Origin: Cordilura impudica
Taxonomy: Eukaryota > Arthropoda > Insecta > Diptera > Scathophagidae
NCBI GenBank assembly: GCA_963682025.1
Contig: OY821520.1
Location: 131,725,437 to 131,789,436 of the forward strand
Length of the DNA: 64,000 nt
Direction: 5' to 3'
Positions within the stretch are counted from its first letter, which is position 1; each line of letters opens with the position of its first letter. This document shows, piece after piece, positions 42,744 to 54,214 of the stretch. The position numbers and the translations under genes were made by a program. The notes below the pieces were generated by a model. That model was not told the DNA's origin and did not search any database. It saw nothing but the letters and a program-made list of their open reading frames with translations.

Positions 42744-44723
42744 ATGGCTAAGTACTGTTACAGAGATCTGACACATATTTATTTTCAACGAAGTGATGTA
42801 GACGATGTAATTTTGCACATAGTGAGCAACAACTTCTATAAGAATTGTAACCTAGAAGAAATTGAAATGCACAAAGGAAAAATTACTAATTTTGCATCGA
42901 ATTTGAAAAGACGGTACATTGAATGCTCTCATAGCAAGGCAAAGATGTACAAACGTTACCAAGACTGGTTAATAAAGGAACTTATTTTTGAGAGTGCATC
43001 TACAACTGCCAACGAAAGTGGAAAAAAGGATCGACCAGCAAAACCAATTGACGGATGTAGTGAAAGATCTCGAAGGCGCAAGCTGGAGAATATCAATGAA
43101 GAAATTTCTCAAAGAATTATCAAGGATTAATTTTTGCACCAAATTCAACAAACCCAAAATAAAAAAAAATAAAATTGAAATAATTGAAAAAATTGTAGAA
43201 GCGAGCCCAAGGCGCACAAAGAGGATTTTGAAAAGCATTCCTACACCAACTGAAGATAATAAATTTACGCCGGAAGAAGCGTTCGCCCTATTTTTGGATT
43301 TGAAATTGACCAAAAATAAATATATGGAATTGCGGAAGCGAACCAATGAAAAGAATTGTGGGATTTTTCCAGAGTATCGAGATTTAGTTTCTGCCAAAAA
43401 AGAATGCTTACCTTCACAATCTGCTATTAGTGTAACTTCAACATCAGCAGAAATAAAATTGCAAGATTTCCTTGAACGTGCTGCAGAACGATTGCTAAAT
43501 ACGCTTGATACTGATCATTTCAAAAAAATTGGTAATGGCAGCATTACTTTAATTTCTAAATGGGGATGTGATGGATCCTCTGTTCAGGAACAATACAAGC
43601 AATTTAATGCCGAAAATTCATCAGATGCTAATTTATTTATGGTATCTTTCGTTCCATTGCGCTTAACGAAAAGGTATAGCGTCTTAGAGCCGTCAGCTAG
43701 TAGAGCAACAGAAATTGATATATGGAAAAATGAAATTCCTTCTTCAACAAAGTATTACAGACCAATAAAATTTGCATTCAAAAAGGAAACCAAAGATGTC
43801 ATAACTGAAGAAGTTCAAAAAATAAAAGATAAAATAAAAGAACTTCAACCAGTAAGATTTAAATTTGATGGCCAAGACATTGAAGTACATTTTAAAATGT
43901 GTCTCATAATGATTGATGGAAAAGTTGCACAAGCTTTAACTCGAACAAAGTCAACGTCAAGCTGCATTATATGCCAAAAGACATCAAGTCAATTAAGCCA
44001 ACCCCCACCAGAAGACAATAGTTTTAAGGAAGCTTACGAATTTGGAATGTCCCCTCTTCATGCTAAAATACGTTTCATGGAGCATATCCTTAAATTGGGT
44101 TATGATTTGGAATTTGGTCCGTTAGGCGAAACAGTGAGAAAAAACAAAGAAAATTGAGAAAAAACAAAGCAAAAAAAAAAAAACAAATTCAACAAAAATA
44201 TCTACAGCTAGGCCTTGTAATCGACCAACCAAAACAAGGGGAAGGAAACACAAATGATGGAAATACTGCAAGGAGATTTTTTTTTACTGATCCGGAACCT
44301 GCAGCATCTATCACAGGTGTAGATCATGAATTAATAAGACGATTCAAAATCATATTACAAGTTCTAGCACGCAGCAGAAAGATAAATGCAAAAAAATTTG
44401 GAGAGTACGCCAATAAAACAGCTATACTTTATAATGAAAAATACTCTTGGAGATATATGCCATCCACAGTTCATAAAATTTTGTACCATGGGGAACAAAT
44501 AATTCAAAACAATATGCTACCAATAGGAGATTTATCTGAAGAAGCGCAAGAAAAAAGGAACAAAGACTACAGATTCTTTCGCGAGCACAACACAAGGAAA
44601 ATGTCCAGATGTTGTACTAATGAAGACCTTATCACTATTTTGTTGTACACTTCAGATCCATATATCTCCAACATTCGTCAAAAATGGAAAACTACCTCTA
44701 TTGAATTAGAAGACTACCTCTAG
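42744..44723 (+). pseudogene. Transib transposase (RAG1-core-like), copy 2, two frame breaks
   Basis: The N-terminus MAKYCYRDLTHIYFQRSD runs to a TAA at 43128-43130. An extra A near 43165 shifts the frame into 42988-44157 (about 340 further residues), and the last part is 44154-44723. DDE candidates are D in SKWGCDGSS (43570-43572), D in MCLIMIDGKV (43915-43917) and E in DLSEEAQEKRNK (44538-44540). CIICQ (about 43963) gives a zinc-binding CxxC between the second D and the E. FGMSPLHAKIRFMEHIL corresponds to the RAG1 DALHCDIG region. The order D, D, CxxC, H, E is as in Transib and RAG1. The alignment is by eye. Confidence 0.85.
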
Positions 44724-44869
44724 AAGATGAAAATCAAGGCTATTTAGAAGAAATTTTTAATAAAATTGATTGATTTAAAATACTTTTTCATTGCACTAAC
44801 AATAAGTTACACTTTTTTTTATATAGTTAAAAAATTTTCTTGATTTAAAAATTTATATATTTTGTAAAT

Positions 44870-44881
44870 TTACAATAAAAA
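44870..44881. repeat. 12-bp target duplication, left copy
   Basis: TTACAATAAAAA here and at 45804-45815 brackets the fold-back insert. Transib copy 1 has the empty site TTACAATAAAAGTTG at about 16672-16686. Confidence 0.88.
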
Positions 44882-45803
44882 TGATTGAGTTTGAAATTGT
44901 TCAGGCTCAAGATCAAATGTTTTTACTTTAAATAAAGTAAAAACATTAGCACATTTGTTTCAAAAATTGATCTATGTATATTCTGCATGACAGGTTATAC
45001 AGCTGTTTCGGGAAGAGTCACCAACCCTCATCAGTAACCAAAAGCAGTAGATAGTTTGTTTGGTAAAAAGTTAAATTCATATATATTTGCTGAAAACAAC
45101 CAAATGAGAATTCAAGCAAAAGTTATACTATTTAAGCCTCTTCCAATATAACAAACTAAAAATAGAACAACTTTGAAACAAATATGATTGTATACGAGTA
45201 CACATTGCATACTACAATATACATGTTTGTTTTTGTCTTGAAAAAACAAGAAAAACAATTTGTTTTTGCTAAACTTATATTTAGCGTTAACGGCGTGTCC
45301 TCCGTATTTTTAATTTTATTATTTTTTATAAAAATAAAAAATCTTATTTTCGATCTTTATCAATTTAATGATTGAGTTTGAAATTGTTCAGGCTCAAGAT
45401 CAAATGTTTTTACTTTAAATAAAGTAAAAGCATTAGCACATTTGTTTCATATCTGTTTCAAAGTTGTTCTATTTTTAGTTTGTTATATTGGAAGAGGCTT
45501 AAATAGTATAACTTTTGCTTGAATTCTCATTTGGTTGTTTTCAGCAAATATATATGAATTTAACTTTTTACCAAACAAACTATCTACTGCTTTTGGTTAC
45601 TGATAAGGATTGGTGACTCTTCCCGAAACATCTCTACAACGTGCCATACAGAATATAGATCAATTTTTGAAACAAATGTGCTAAGGTTTTTGCTTTATTT
45701 AAAGTAAAAACATTTGATCTTGAGCCTGAACAATTTCAAACTCAATCATTAAATTGATAAAGATCGAAAATAAGATTTTTTATTTTTATAAAAAATAATA
45801 AAA
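44882..45803. mobile_element. Fold-back retroelement-like insert with hammerhead motif
   Basis: The insert is 922 bp. Its right part (about 45309-45803) is a unit with arms of about 140 bp (TTTAATGATTGAGTTTGAAA near 45365 and its inverse near 45749) and a centre of about 215 bp. Its left part (44882-45183) is the inverted, end-truncated copy of the same unit. The middle (45184-45308) is unique. The 12-bp duplications and the empty site in Transib copy 1 prove an insertion. A hammerhead motif lies in the centre of each unit. Inverted, truncated double units with long duplications are typical of Penelope-like elements; no RT is present. Confidence 0.75.
44994..45040 (-). ncRNA. Predicted type I hammerhead ribozyme
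   Basis: On the minus strand: stem I GGTTA (45040-45036), core CTGATGA (45035-45029), stem II GGG...CCC with a 12-nt loop (45028-45011), GAA (45010-45008), stem III ACAGCTGT (45007-45000, perfectly self-complementary), H17 = A (44999) and stem I TAACC (44998-44994), which pairs fully with GGTTA. All core positions of the hammerhead consensus are present. The inverted sister unit has a decayed version at 45595-45640 on the plus strand (CTGATAA, CCCGAAACA). Cleavage is predicted after 44999. Activity is untested. Confidence 0.7.
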
Positions 45804-45815
45804 TTACAATAAAAA
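45804..45815. repeat. 12-bp target duplication, right copy
   Basis: Identical to 44870-44881. Transib copy 2 sequence resumes here (AAAAATTGTTATATTTCATA). Confidence 0.88.
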
Positions 45816-45911
45816 TTGTTATATTTCATAAATTTACCATAAAAATTGATATATAAATATTTAAAAGGACAATAAAAAAATTTAACTAAAGCAACAACAT
45901 ACGAGTTTAAC

Positions 45912-47465
45912 TCGTATCTAAACAATATGTAATATATTTTTAGCCAATTTTAATTATTTTAACTTTGTTTTATTTCTATATTTCTTTACAAATATTAATA
46001 TTGTGGGCATTATGTTTCCATAGACTAACAATATACACTAATAAATAAATATATAAATAAATAAATAAAATACTTCATTAACCGATTTGATTCATGATCT
46101 AGTGACTCAGCTGTGCCAGCTTTTAAAATGTATTGTTTTGTTAAACGTTAAAGAAAAAGTATAAAAGCTAAAGGACTTGTTATACAAGTTGATCTTGCTG
46201 AGAATTAGCGCCTAACCTGCCAAAGCAAAATTCATTTTAGTTACAACCAAATAGCAGTTTTTACGTGCGTAGATTCGATTTGTGGTGCAACTAAATCGTA
46301 AAAACTAAAAATCTCGTGTTTCACAAAACAAAATTTATCATTTGACCTTCATTTACATGTGTACATAAGGTAACAAAGTTTTCAAATATTGCTGAATTAT
46401 GTGTATTTCTTAAAGCGCTTTAAGAGAACTTCTATTTTTTATCGTGTCATTTTAGAATTACTCATTACTTACTCATTACGTACTAAATTATGCTAAATCC
46501 TGTCCACATATTTCAAAAACGTAGCACTGATGCAGCACTTTTAAACACTCAAAATATACATCGACTCTTTCCGCTTCTTTCTTGTTTTTGGCATATTTGA
46601 AAGCGAGCGAATGTAGCGTTCGTTACCCAGGAGACACCCATATGTGACACTGACAATTTTTTTTTTTAAACATTTTTTATATAACCCAGTCAGATATGGT
46701 GGTTATATAAAATTTATGAGTCATAAAACAAATCGAACATAAAGGGAATATAATTTTTAAAATTTTTTAAAGCAAATGCTGAAAAAAAGACTAATTTCTT
46801 TTATTTAAATATCGAATATTAGCAGAAGTTTTTTTGAATCTTCTATAAAACTTAATGCTCATTGGGTGGTAAATATGTGTATATTTACGTGTCCAGTCTG
46901 CGTGAGAAACATTTATTCTTTTTCGATTTTATTTTTGAAAATGCCATTTCAACAGCTTTGTTTTATCTTGAACTTAAAGAAATTATACTTATCTATCATT
47001 TGTTATCTTCACATTTTTTTATGTTATTTTTTTATGGCACACACACATACATTTATGTCATCATAAACATACACATCATTTAATGGTTTATATAGAATGG
47101 CCTGTTAAACATGGCTTCGCACAGTGTTTCGCTTAAAGAATAACAAATCGTTAACCAACATTTCGAACAATTATAAGAGAAATGTTTTATATTTCTTTTT
47201 AAAATAAATATTGCTTGATTATATAATTTTTTCTTTGTTTTTTGGGGTAAAAGTTTTGAAATAAAATAAATACAGGAAATGTTTACTTTAAAACACATTA
47301 GCAGACTATAACTGCTCCGCAGATTAATCTTATAAATTTTAAAATATTTTTTCTTGGCAATTAGCTTTCTCCTCAATTTACTGTGCTCTATCTTATAGAT
47401 GTTTTTTGCTGAGTTTTTTATTTAATATACCACAATACATGTGTTGTGTCAAGGCCTTAAGTAAA
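45912..47465. other. No recognisable feature
   Basis: AT-rich, with an ATAAATAAATAA run near 46040. No RT or transposase motifs. Short open frames near 46860-47380 have no recognisable content. Confidence 0.4.
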
Positions 47466-47625
47466 ATAAATGAATTTTGTACCCTATACCGTTTCTATGC
47501 GAGCCATGTATAATGAGTTTTGGCTGGTATTGGCAACAAAAATTTTAGAATTCATCTTTTTTTTATACTGATCATCTCAGAATCACTTTCGGAGTCGATT
47601 TCACCCTAACTTGGAATTTTACACT
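47466..47625 (+). repeat. Dispersed-repeat fragment (TACTGATCATCTCAGAATCACTTTCGGAGTCGA type)
   Basis: GAATCACTTTCGGAGTCGAT at about 47580-47600 resembles AAAATCACTTTCTAAGTCGA at 56920 and the copy in Transib 1 at 14120. It is a short fragment only. Confidence 0.45.
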
Positions 47626-47995
47626 ACCCAAATAATGTTACAGAAATCGTTCTACAGCGCTATTGATACTGATTAATTTTAAGGAACTCGGAAGTAAAAA
47701 TATCGCATTGAAATACATATTTAGGTAAATCAGCTTAAAATCATGGTTTGTCTGCGTATTTTCTTTCTTATGTATTAAGTATTATTGTTTTCCATTTTAT
47801 TTATTAACGTTGCCTTCAATTTTTGTATGTTTTGTAGCTGTATACAGCCCAACACTTCAATTAAACGAAATGATAAAAAAGAAAAGCTATGTTACTTGTG
47901 TGATTTCCTAGTGAATTATTGGATGTCATGCTAAATCACTAGTCGGCTTATGTATTTTGTAGAATCATTTTAATAAGAATTTCTTTGTTCCTCTG

Positions 47996-48792
47996 TCTAT
48001 ATATTAATACGTGAAGGTAAATTTTTAGTTCCCTTTTTAAGCAATATGCGGGCACGGAGGAGTGTGAAAATTTGGCATAGTTATAGCTCATATGGAGGAG
48101 AAGCTGAGAATGATAAAATTTTGTGTTTAGTCTGTCTTAAAAATATATTAAATTAAATAAAATAAAATATTTATAATAATTCGTTACACCCTGTTAATGC
48201 GAATGATTTAAATTGTATGTCAGACGCTCTGTGTTGAATTGTGAATTGCTTAAATTGATTAACATACCTTTAGGCTCATTTAAATATTCATAAATTTTTT
48301 ATATATCTGTGGTCACAAGCAATAACCGCCTAACTCGAAAATCATGCTTTGGAGAAAAATAGTTTTTATATACGACTTAAGTCAGAATATTTGTATTAAT
48401 AACTTTTTAAATAACAGTGTTAGAGAAATGGGGATTTCACGTAAATATAAAGATTTTTTAGCAGAATATGATAGCATACATAACTCGAATCGGCGAAAAT
48501 CATTCTTTCGAGAAAAATAATTGTTTATATAAATGTAATAGGGCTTTATTACGACTTAGGTCAGTATGTTTTCATTAATAACTTTTTAAATAACAGTGTT
48601 AGAAAAATGGGGATTTCGCATAATTTTAAAGCGTTTTTAGAAGAATATGACGGCGTACTTAACTCAAATCATTCTTAAATCGACTTAGGCGGTTATCGCC
48701 TTGTATTATAAAACATTAAAAGACAAAAATTTAATGAAAAAATAATATTTCCTAGAATTTGCACTCGAATTTGGGGTGCTTGGCTATACTAG
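47996..48792 (+). mobile_element. Helitron family 2, complete-looking non-autonomous copy
   Basis: It starts TCTATATATTAATACGTGAA (the preceding base is G rather than A, so the exact 5' border may differ slightly). It ends with a GCAC...GGTGC hairpin, then TTGGCTATACTAG, before a T. It shares its first 300 bases with 35319-35620. The middle holds two related blocks of about 150 and 180 bases. No protein. Confidence 0.72.
48333..48662 (+). repeat. Two diverged tandem blocks inside the Helitron
   Basis: Both blocks contain ATTAATAACTTTTTAAATAA, CAGTGTTAGA.AAATGGGGAT and a following AGAATATGA. The second is longer by an inserted stretch. They start with AACTCGAA near 48333 and 48483. Confidence 0.65.
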
Positions 48793-50469
48793 TCACTTTA
48801 AACGTTTCATTTACCATATTTTGTTTTCTTTTCTTTTCCTAATATGAATTTTTTTCACTTAATATCAGTTCTTTCTATTTTAAGAGCAATTATTGTTTTA
48901 AAATTTTTAATTTTTATACTTTTATGTTCATTTTGTATTAATATTAGTTTGAATAGTCAAGAATTTTTAAAGATTTTCAAATATAGTTTCTTCATAACAA
49001 CTTTATACGAAAGCAATGAAAAAGTGATTCTTGAAAGCTTTCCACTTTCTTTTGTTTGGTCGCATTACAATTTGTAGACATATTTAGGAACTCTTATTAA
49101 CATTTTTGATACATATTAACAAACACCTAAATCAGTTTACTTGTTTTCCAGTAAAAATTGTAAACAAGTTTTAAAATAGATCACAACAATTAAGGTTCTA
49201 TGAATACATATTGAAACCCTTAAAATATTCTATATAAAATAATGTAACCACAAAATAAGTGTCCCTAGAATGTACATACTGAAAATAGGATCAAAAATTT
49301 ATTCATTTGATTGCTCTTTCTAAATGTTTTATTGAATTTCTCATACTTAAGGAGACTTGTATTGGGAGCAATTACTTTATTCTTTGTCTTTGTGCAAAAT
49401 TCACCAAAAAGTGTTGGTCACTAATAACACAAAACCCAATACAAATAATCAACAATGTCCTTTTTTAAGAAGCTTAAACGAAATTATGATTGGTCTTATT
49501 TTTTTCCTTGAAAAAGACCAAATTTTTGTTATATGAAAGACCTTTTTTGTTTTTTTTTTTCTTGATTTTGTTTTCATGTTTTTGAAGTTTTCTGTGAAAA
49601 AATTTAACAGAATTTTTTAAATGTTCATATATTATGTAAGTATTTATTGAAATTAGAGATCAAAGAGAACTTTTTGTATGGCTGGCAAATGAAAAAGAAC
49701 AAAAAAAAAAAAAAAAAACAAAACAAAAAAAAAATTAAATTTTAATATGCTTTGAGTGGCACCTGATATGATAATTTTACTACATACAATGGATCAATAT
49801 AAAATTATAGCCCAAAAAATAGAAAAAAAAAATATGTACTTAAAGCAATGTTGGTTTAAAATGTTATTAATGGTATATTTTAAAAATAGATTTCATGGAA
49901 ACTAAATGGTTATTTTTCAAAATATATACAGCATACTTTATGTTTGTGCTTACATGCTTAAATTGTAGCATACCTTAAGGATTTTCTTAAATTTATTAAT
50001 ATTATCAAATGAGATGAAATTTTATTTTATAGAGAAACTTTATCCTTGCGTTTTTGCTAAATTAAAATATGGTTACATTTTCCAAACATTTGCTGGCTTT
50101 CTGATGTATGCTTGTGTGCGAGATTCATTTTTATTTAACGAAACAAAAGCCCTTAAAACTTTATCTCAAAAACTTATGGTAAATTTCATTAAATTATTTA
50201 AGCTGATGTATGATGCAGCAAAAGTTATTTAAAGCTTTTTAATGATTCTTGTGGTAAAAAAAAACTGTCAACTGAAGTTTTTTTAAAAAAAAAATGAATA
50301 ATGTACTTAGTGATACATTTTTATAAAACAAATGCTATCTATCATTTCTTTATAGAAGGTTTATTTCTATTTCTAGTTTCAAAAGTTTTATTTTCTGAAA
50401 AACAATTAAGGCTACAGGTTTTTTCAAGTGACGACCTAAATCATAAGTTTAAATGTAGCATTTTTTTAA
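48793..50469. other. No recognisable feature
   Basis: AT-rich sequence with long A and T runs (for example about 49700-49735). The open frames at 48844-49077, 50014-50232 and 50301-50507 are rich in F, I, L and K, as expected from AT-rich DNA, and carry no known motif. Confidence 0.4.
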
Positions 50470-50640
50470 CAAAACAAAATGTGGTGGTAACCATAGTCTC
50501 CTTCTAGCTTAATACACCTTTTTATTTGCTCCAAATAGTAGGATTTCTCGAAGTGTTTCAAGTATGCATCTATTTGATCAACGATTTCATCGTTGGAATC
50601 AAATCTTTGTTTTGGACTATAAAAGGCTCTATTTTCAATC
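50470..50640 (-). pseudogene. C-terminal scrap of a mariner transposase
   Basis: The minus strand reads SPKQRFDSNDEIVDQIDAYL then KHFEKSYYLEQIKRC and IKLEGDY. This matches the usual mariner C-terminus (F.S.EEV, E.SYF..GI..L..RW.KCIEL.GDYVEK), with the W and tail lost. Only about 45 residues remain. No catalytic part and no termini were found. Confidence 0.65.
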
Positions 50641-50766
50641 ATAAAAGGCTCGATTTTCAACCATAAAATCTCGAAAAAAAGCAAAGATAGAAATCGCTTT
50701 GTTTTCGAGATTCTATGCTCCCCGCCAATATTAATTATAATAATATAATTAATAAATGATTTATAT

Positions 50767-52488
50767 ATGGGGGGTTTCATGTCAAGTGCACCAACTTCTG
50801 AAACCGATGTCTTCCGATCGGGATGAAATTTGCACCAAGGTTAGTCCTATTGGACACAATTTTTCAACAAGATCGGTAAAGATCTATCTTAGTTAGAGGG
50901 GATCAAAATTGGTCATATTGGCCAAACAGGTGTTTTTTTCTCATCCATGTAACTTATTACCTATTGTTCTTAGAAAATTTTCTCCCAAATTGTTTAGATA
51001 GCTATATCTTCAATATTTCGGGAAAAAAATGCTTAAAGAAGAAATAAAAAAAATTTTAGACTTTTTTTTTGCTAAATCAAAGCATTTTTTGCCTTTTTTC
51101 TCCAAAAGGGCTTTTTTTTTTGCTCAAAAGAAAGCTTAGGATTTGTCCTTTAAGAGCCTTTTTGTCGCTTAGTGGGATGAGAGTGGAATATCTATCAAAA
51201 TAAAAGTTTTGTAACTCAAGACAACGGTTTTTCAATTTTTCACAAATGCACTATTTTCAATTTTTTCCTATTTGTTTCTAAAACCTTACAAATAAAACTT
51301 ATACTGAGAAACTAGACAAATTAGCCTTTCCGAAGGTATGTAACATACCTAACTAAAATTTCATACGCCCGATACTGTAATACCCAGAATATGTTAACCT
51401 CAAGATATTATTTTTTATTTATTTGTAATAATAATTAAATTAATATATAATAATAATAATATTAAAAATAAAAAGATAAATAATTTAATAAAATTTAATC
51501 TTAATTACATTAGATCTATTTATATCATCCATTAGATCCATTTATTAAATTTTCTTTGATTAATGAGATTTCCGGGCAATTGGTACATTCACCTAAGTGG
51601 CAAGAAGTTGTTGTTGCATTAGGACACATAGTCAATTTAAGGCAATCGCGGTAATTGTGTAAATCTTCTGGCGAATCATCTATTAAATGCTTTAAGTTGA
51701 TTTCCTTCAACATCAGTTAAACATTTTCATGGTAAATGCAAACGCATACTGTGTGAGTTCCGCTGCTTACTGCCAAAACGCAATGTTTTAGCCTCATTTG
51801 GGTAAATTTTGTGAAGCCAATTTTGACATCCTCGTGTTCAGATTGAAATGTTGCAAATAACTCTTTCAGGTTACAGAGAACCATTCTCTTCTGTTATGTT
51901 ATGAAGGTATGTTACATACCTTCGGAAAGGTTAATTTGTCTAGTTTCTCAGTATAAGTTTTATTTGTAAGGTTTTACACACAAAAAGGAAAAAATTCAAA
52001 ATAGTGCATTTGTGAAAAATTGAAATACCGTTGTCTTGAGTTACAAAACATTTATTTTGATAGATATCCCACTCCCATCCCACTAAGCGACCAAAAAGCT
52101 CTTAAAGGAAAAATTCTAAGCTTTCTTATGAAAATAAAAAAATACCCTTTTTGAAAAAAGGCAAAAAATAGTTTGATTTAGCAAAAAAAAGACAAAAAAA
52201 AAATTTTTTTTTTAAAGTATTTTTTCCGAAATATTGAAGAAATAGCTATCTAAACTATTTGGGAGAAAATATTCTAAGAACAATAGGTAATAAGTTACAT
52301 GGATGAGAAAAAACACCTGTTTGGCCAAAATGTCAAATTTTGATCTCCTCTAACTAAGAGAGATCTTGACCGATCTTGTGAAAAATTGTGTCCAATAGGA
52401 CTAGCCTTGGTGCAAATTTCATCCCGATCGGACGACATCGGTTACTAAAGTTGGTGCACTTGACATAAAACCCCCCATATATACAAAA
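50767..52488. mobile_element. DNA transposon remnant with about 580-bp inverted ends
   Basis: The left end TGGGGGGTTTCATGTCAAGT and the right end ACTTGACATAAAACCCCCCA are inverted, and the match runs from 50767-51345 to 51905-52488 with scattered differences. TATA lies next to both ends (TATATA before, TATATA after), so the duplication may be TA or TATA. About 560 bp remain inside, with a fragment of a transposon protein on the minus strand. The centre appears to be a deletion derivative of a larger autonomous element. Confidence 0.8.
51525..51890 (-). pseudogene. Fragment of an uncharacterised arthropod transposon protein
   Basis: The minus strand reads NLKELFATFQSEHEDVKIGF, then FTQMRLKHCVLAVSSGTHTV and CVCIYHENV. 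After a stop it continues with NLKHLIDDSPEDLHNYRDCL and CHLGECTNCPEISLI. I know the (W)CVLAGASGTHSVCVCT.H.N and C.LGEC..CPG blocks from many unannotated insect proteins, probably the same broad group as 4016-5729. They look like Cys/His metal-binding segments. One stop and the lack of flanking exons make it a relic. Confidence 0.6.
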
Positions 52489-52649
52489 ACATTTACAAAA
52501 TAATTATATAAAATTTAATGTATTAAAAATATTATAGTTTTTTTTTAATTAATTAATTAATTAATTATTAATATATATAAATAGATATCTATTAAGCCTA
52601 TTATTAATGAAATAAAAAAAACTGCATCAGCATTTATTTTATTTTAAAA
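52489..52649. repeat. AT-rich spacer with a TTAA microsatellite
   Basis: About six tandem AATT units lie at 52544-52570, followed by ATATAT runs. Confidence 0.7.
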
Positions 52650-53225
52650 TTTTTTTATACCCTCCACCCCGTTTGTAATAAATAGAAAAAAATTTGGACC
52701 CCATAAAATATATGTATTTGTGATCCTTATAACAAGCGGAGTTGATATGGCGATGTCCGTCTGTCTCTTGTCCGTCTGTGCAAATCACGGTGACGACTTC
52801 AATCGGACAGCTAGGGTGCTCGTTGACATAAAAATGATTCGCTAACACCCAGAGAAGTTTGCTATTTAAAATCGTCCAAATCGATTGATTAGCTCCCGAG
52901 AATTGAATGAAGAAGTAGAAAAAAGTCTTGAAAAAATATGATTTGTTTGTGTTGTTCTTGTCACGATCACGTCCTCAATAGGATAACAGGGGCGCTCGTT
53001 TCTAATGAGAAGGATTGACTAACAGCATGAGAAGGTTTCTGTTTGAAAAATCATGAAAATCGGTTAAATAGGTCTTGAGAAATCACTCAAGAAGTTAAAA
53101 ACAATAAAAAATATATGTTTCTGTATTGTTCTTGTTGTTATTCTAAATGTTGTATTGCTGTCATAGCTGGACTTGTTGATTTTGTGGTCGTTGTGGTAGT
53201 AATATAATAAAAAGTAACCCTTTGT
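52650..53225 (-). repeat. Dispersed repeat, TATACCCTCCACC end, first tandem copy
   Basis: It starts TTTTTATACCCTCCACCCCG and includes GACCCCATAAAATATATG, GATGTCCGTCTGTC and GTTGTTCTTGTCACGATCAC. The same order of strings follows again at 53226-53870, so two copies stand in tandem. The short open frames are by-products of the repeat. Confidence 0.65.
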
Positions 53226-54085
53226 ACTTTTTATACCCACCACTCCAGTGTGCAGAGGGTATATATAAGTTTGTCATTCCGTTTGTTATAATTAGAAAAA
53301 AAATTTTTGACCCCATAAAATATATATATTTGTGATCCTTATAACAACCGGAGTTTATATAGCGATGTCCGTCTATCCGTCTGTCCATCTGTCCATTTGT
53401 CCATCTGTCCGTCTGTGAAAATCACGATGACGTCATCAATCGGGCAGCTAGGGTGCTCGTTAATACAAAAAATGATTCACTAATATCTTGAGAAGTTTAT
53501 TGTTTAAAAGCGTCCAAATCGGTTGATTGGGGCCCGAAATTTGAATGAAGAACTAAAAAAAGTCTTGAAAAAATATAATTTTCTATGTTGTTCTTGTCAC
53601 GATCACACACTCATTAGGATAGCTAAGGTGATCATTTTCAGTGAGAATGATTCACCAAATTCATGGGAAGATTTTTGTCTCAAAAATCACTAAAATCGGT
53701 GGAACAGGTCCAGCGAAATCTCTGAAAAATTAAAAAAAAAAAATTAAAAATATGATGTTTCTATATTGTTCGTGTTGTTATTCTAAATGTTGTATTGTTG
53801 TCATAGCTAGACTTGTTGTTTTTGTGGTCATTGTGGTAATAATATAATAAAAACTAACCCTTTGTACATTTTTTTTTTATTAACTCTGGTAGGAAAATTT
53901 AAGTTTCCATTGTTTTGGCATCACTAAAAAAATTTGTTAGATCTCTTTAGTCATTGCCAAGAGCCTGATCGATTGTGACACGGGGAAGGTGTTAAAATTC
54001 GATCCAAAGTTTTTCGAAAGCAGACAAGCAGACACTACGAGTTAATATAAAGGGAGTAAAAATTCACCAACTTCTAAAGCAGATA
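53226..54085 (-). repeat. Dispersed repeat, second tandem copy with extended end
   Basis: This copy repeats the previous one from TTTTTATACCCACCACTCC. It extends to about 54085 with GCATCACTAAAAAAATTTGT, a CGATTGTGACACGGGGAAGG string and AGGGAGTAAAAATTCACCA. An inverted, shorter version of the whole lies at 56060-56672. Confidence 0.65.
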
Positions 54086-54214
54086 ATGCTAAACTACCTG
54101 CTTGTTAATAAAAAAAAAAAAACAATGTAAAAAAAACTAATAATAAGATAACAAACAAGAAAGGACGTTTTCAGCTCCACGCTTCATTAAAAGATAATTA
54201 AAAAAAAATTTTTT

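Larger units (their letters stand above)
42113..45911 (+). mobile_element. Transib (RAG1-like) DNA transposon, copy 2, 3'-truncated
   Basis: It starts CACAGTGGACCATATTTTGA at 42113 and contains AGAAGGCGGCCAAAAAT, the complete terminus. The preceding bases are CGGCC. It is collinear with copy 1 to about 45911 (ACATACGAGTTT), where similarity stops. No CCACTGTG-type right end was found. It carries a better preserved transposase (42744-44723) and a fold-back insert (44882-45803). Confidence 0.88.

Noticed and set aside
45595..45640. Second hammerhead in the fold-back insert
   Set aside because: The core is CTGATAA and stems I and III no longer pair, so it is treated as a decayed copy of the motif at 44994-45040.
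48844..49077. Small hydrophobic protein of 77 residues
   Set aside because: Rich in F, I and L as expected of T-rich DNA; no signal of conservation or neighbouring gene structure.
50014..50507. Two short open frames on the plus strand
   Set aside because: No motif, AT-driven composition and no upstream promoter or splice context.
52639..53388. Minus-strand frames with DG(Q)ETDGHRHINSACYKDHKYIY
   Set aside because: They fall on the dispersed repeat that contains the GACGGACAT string; similar frames in each repeat copy are a by-product.
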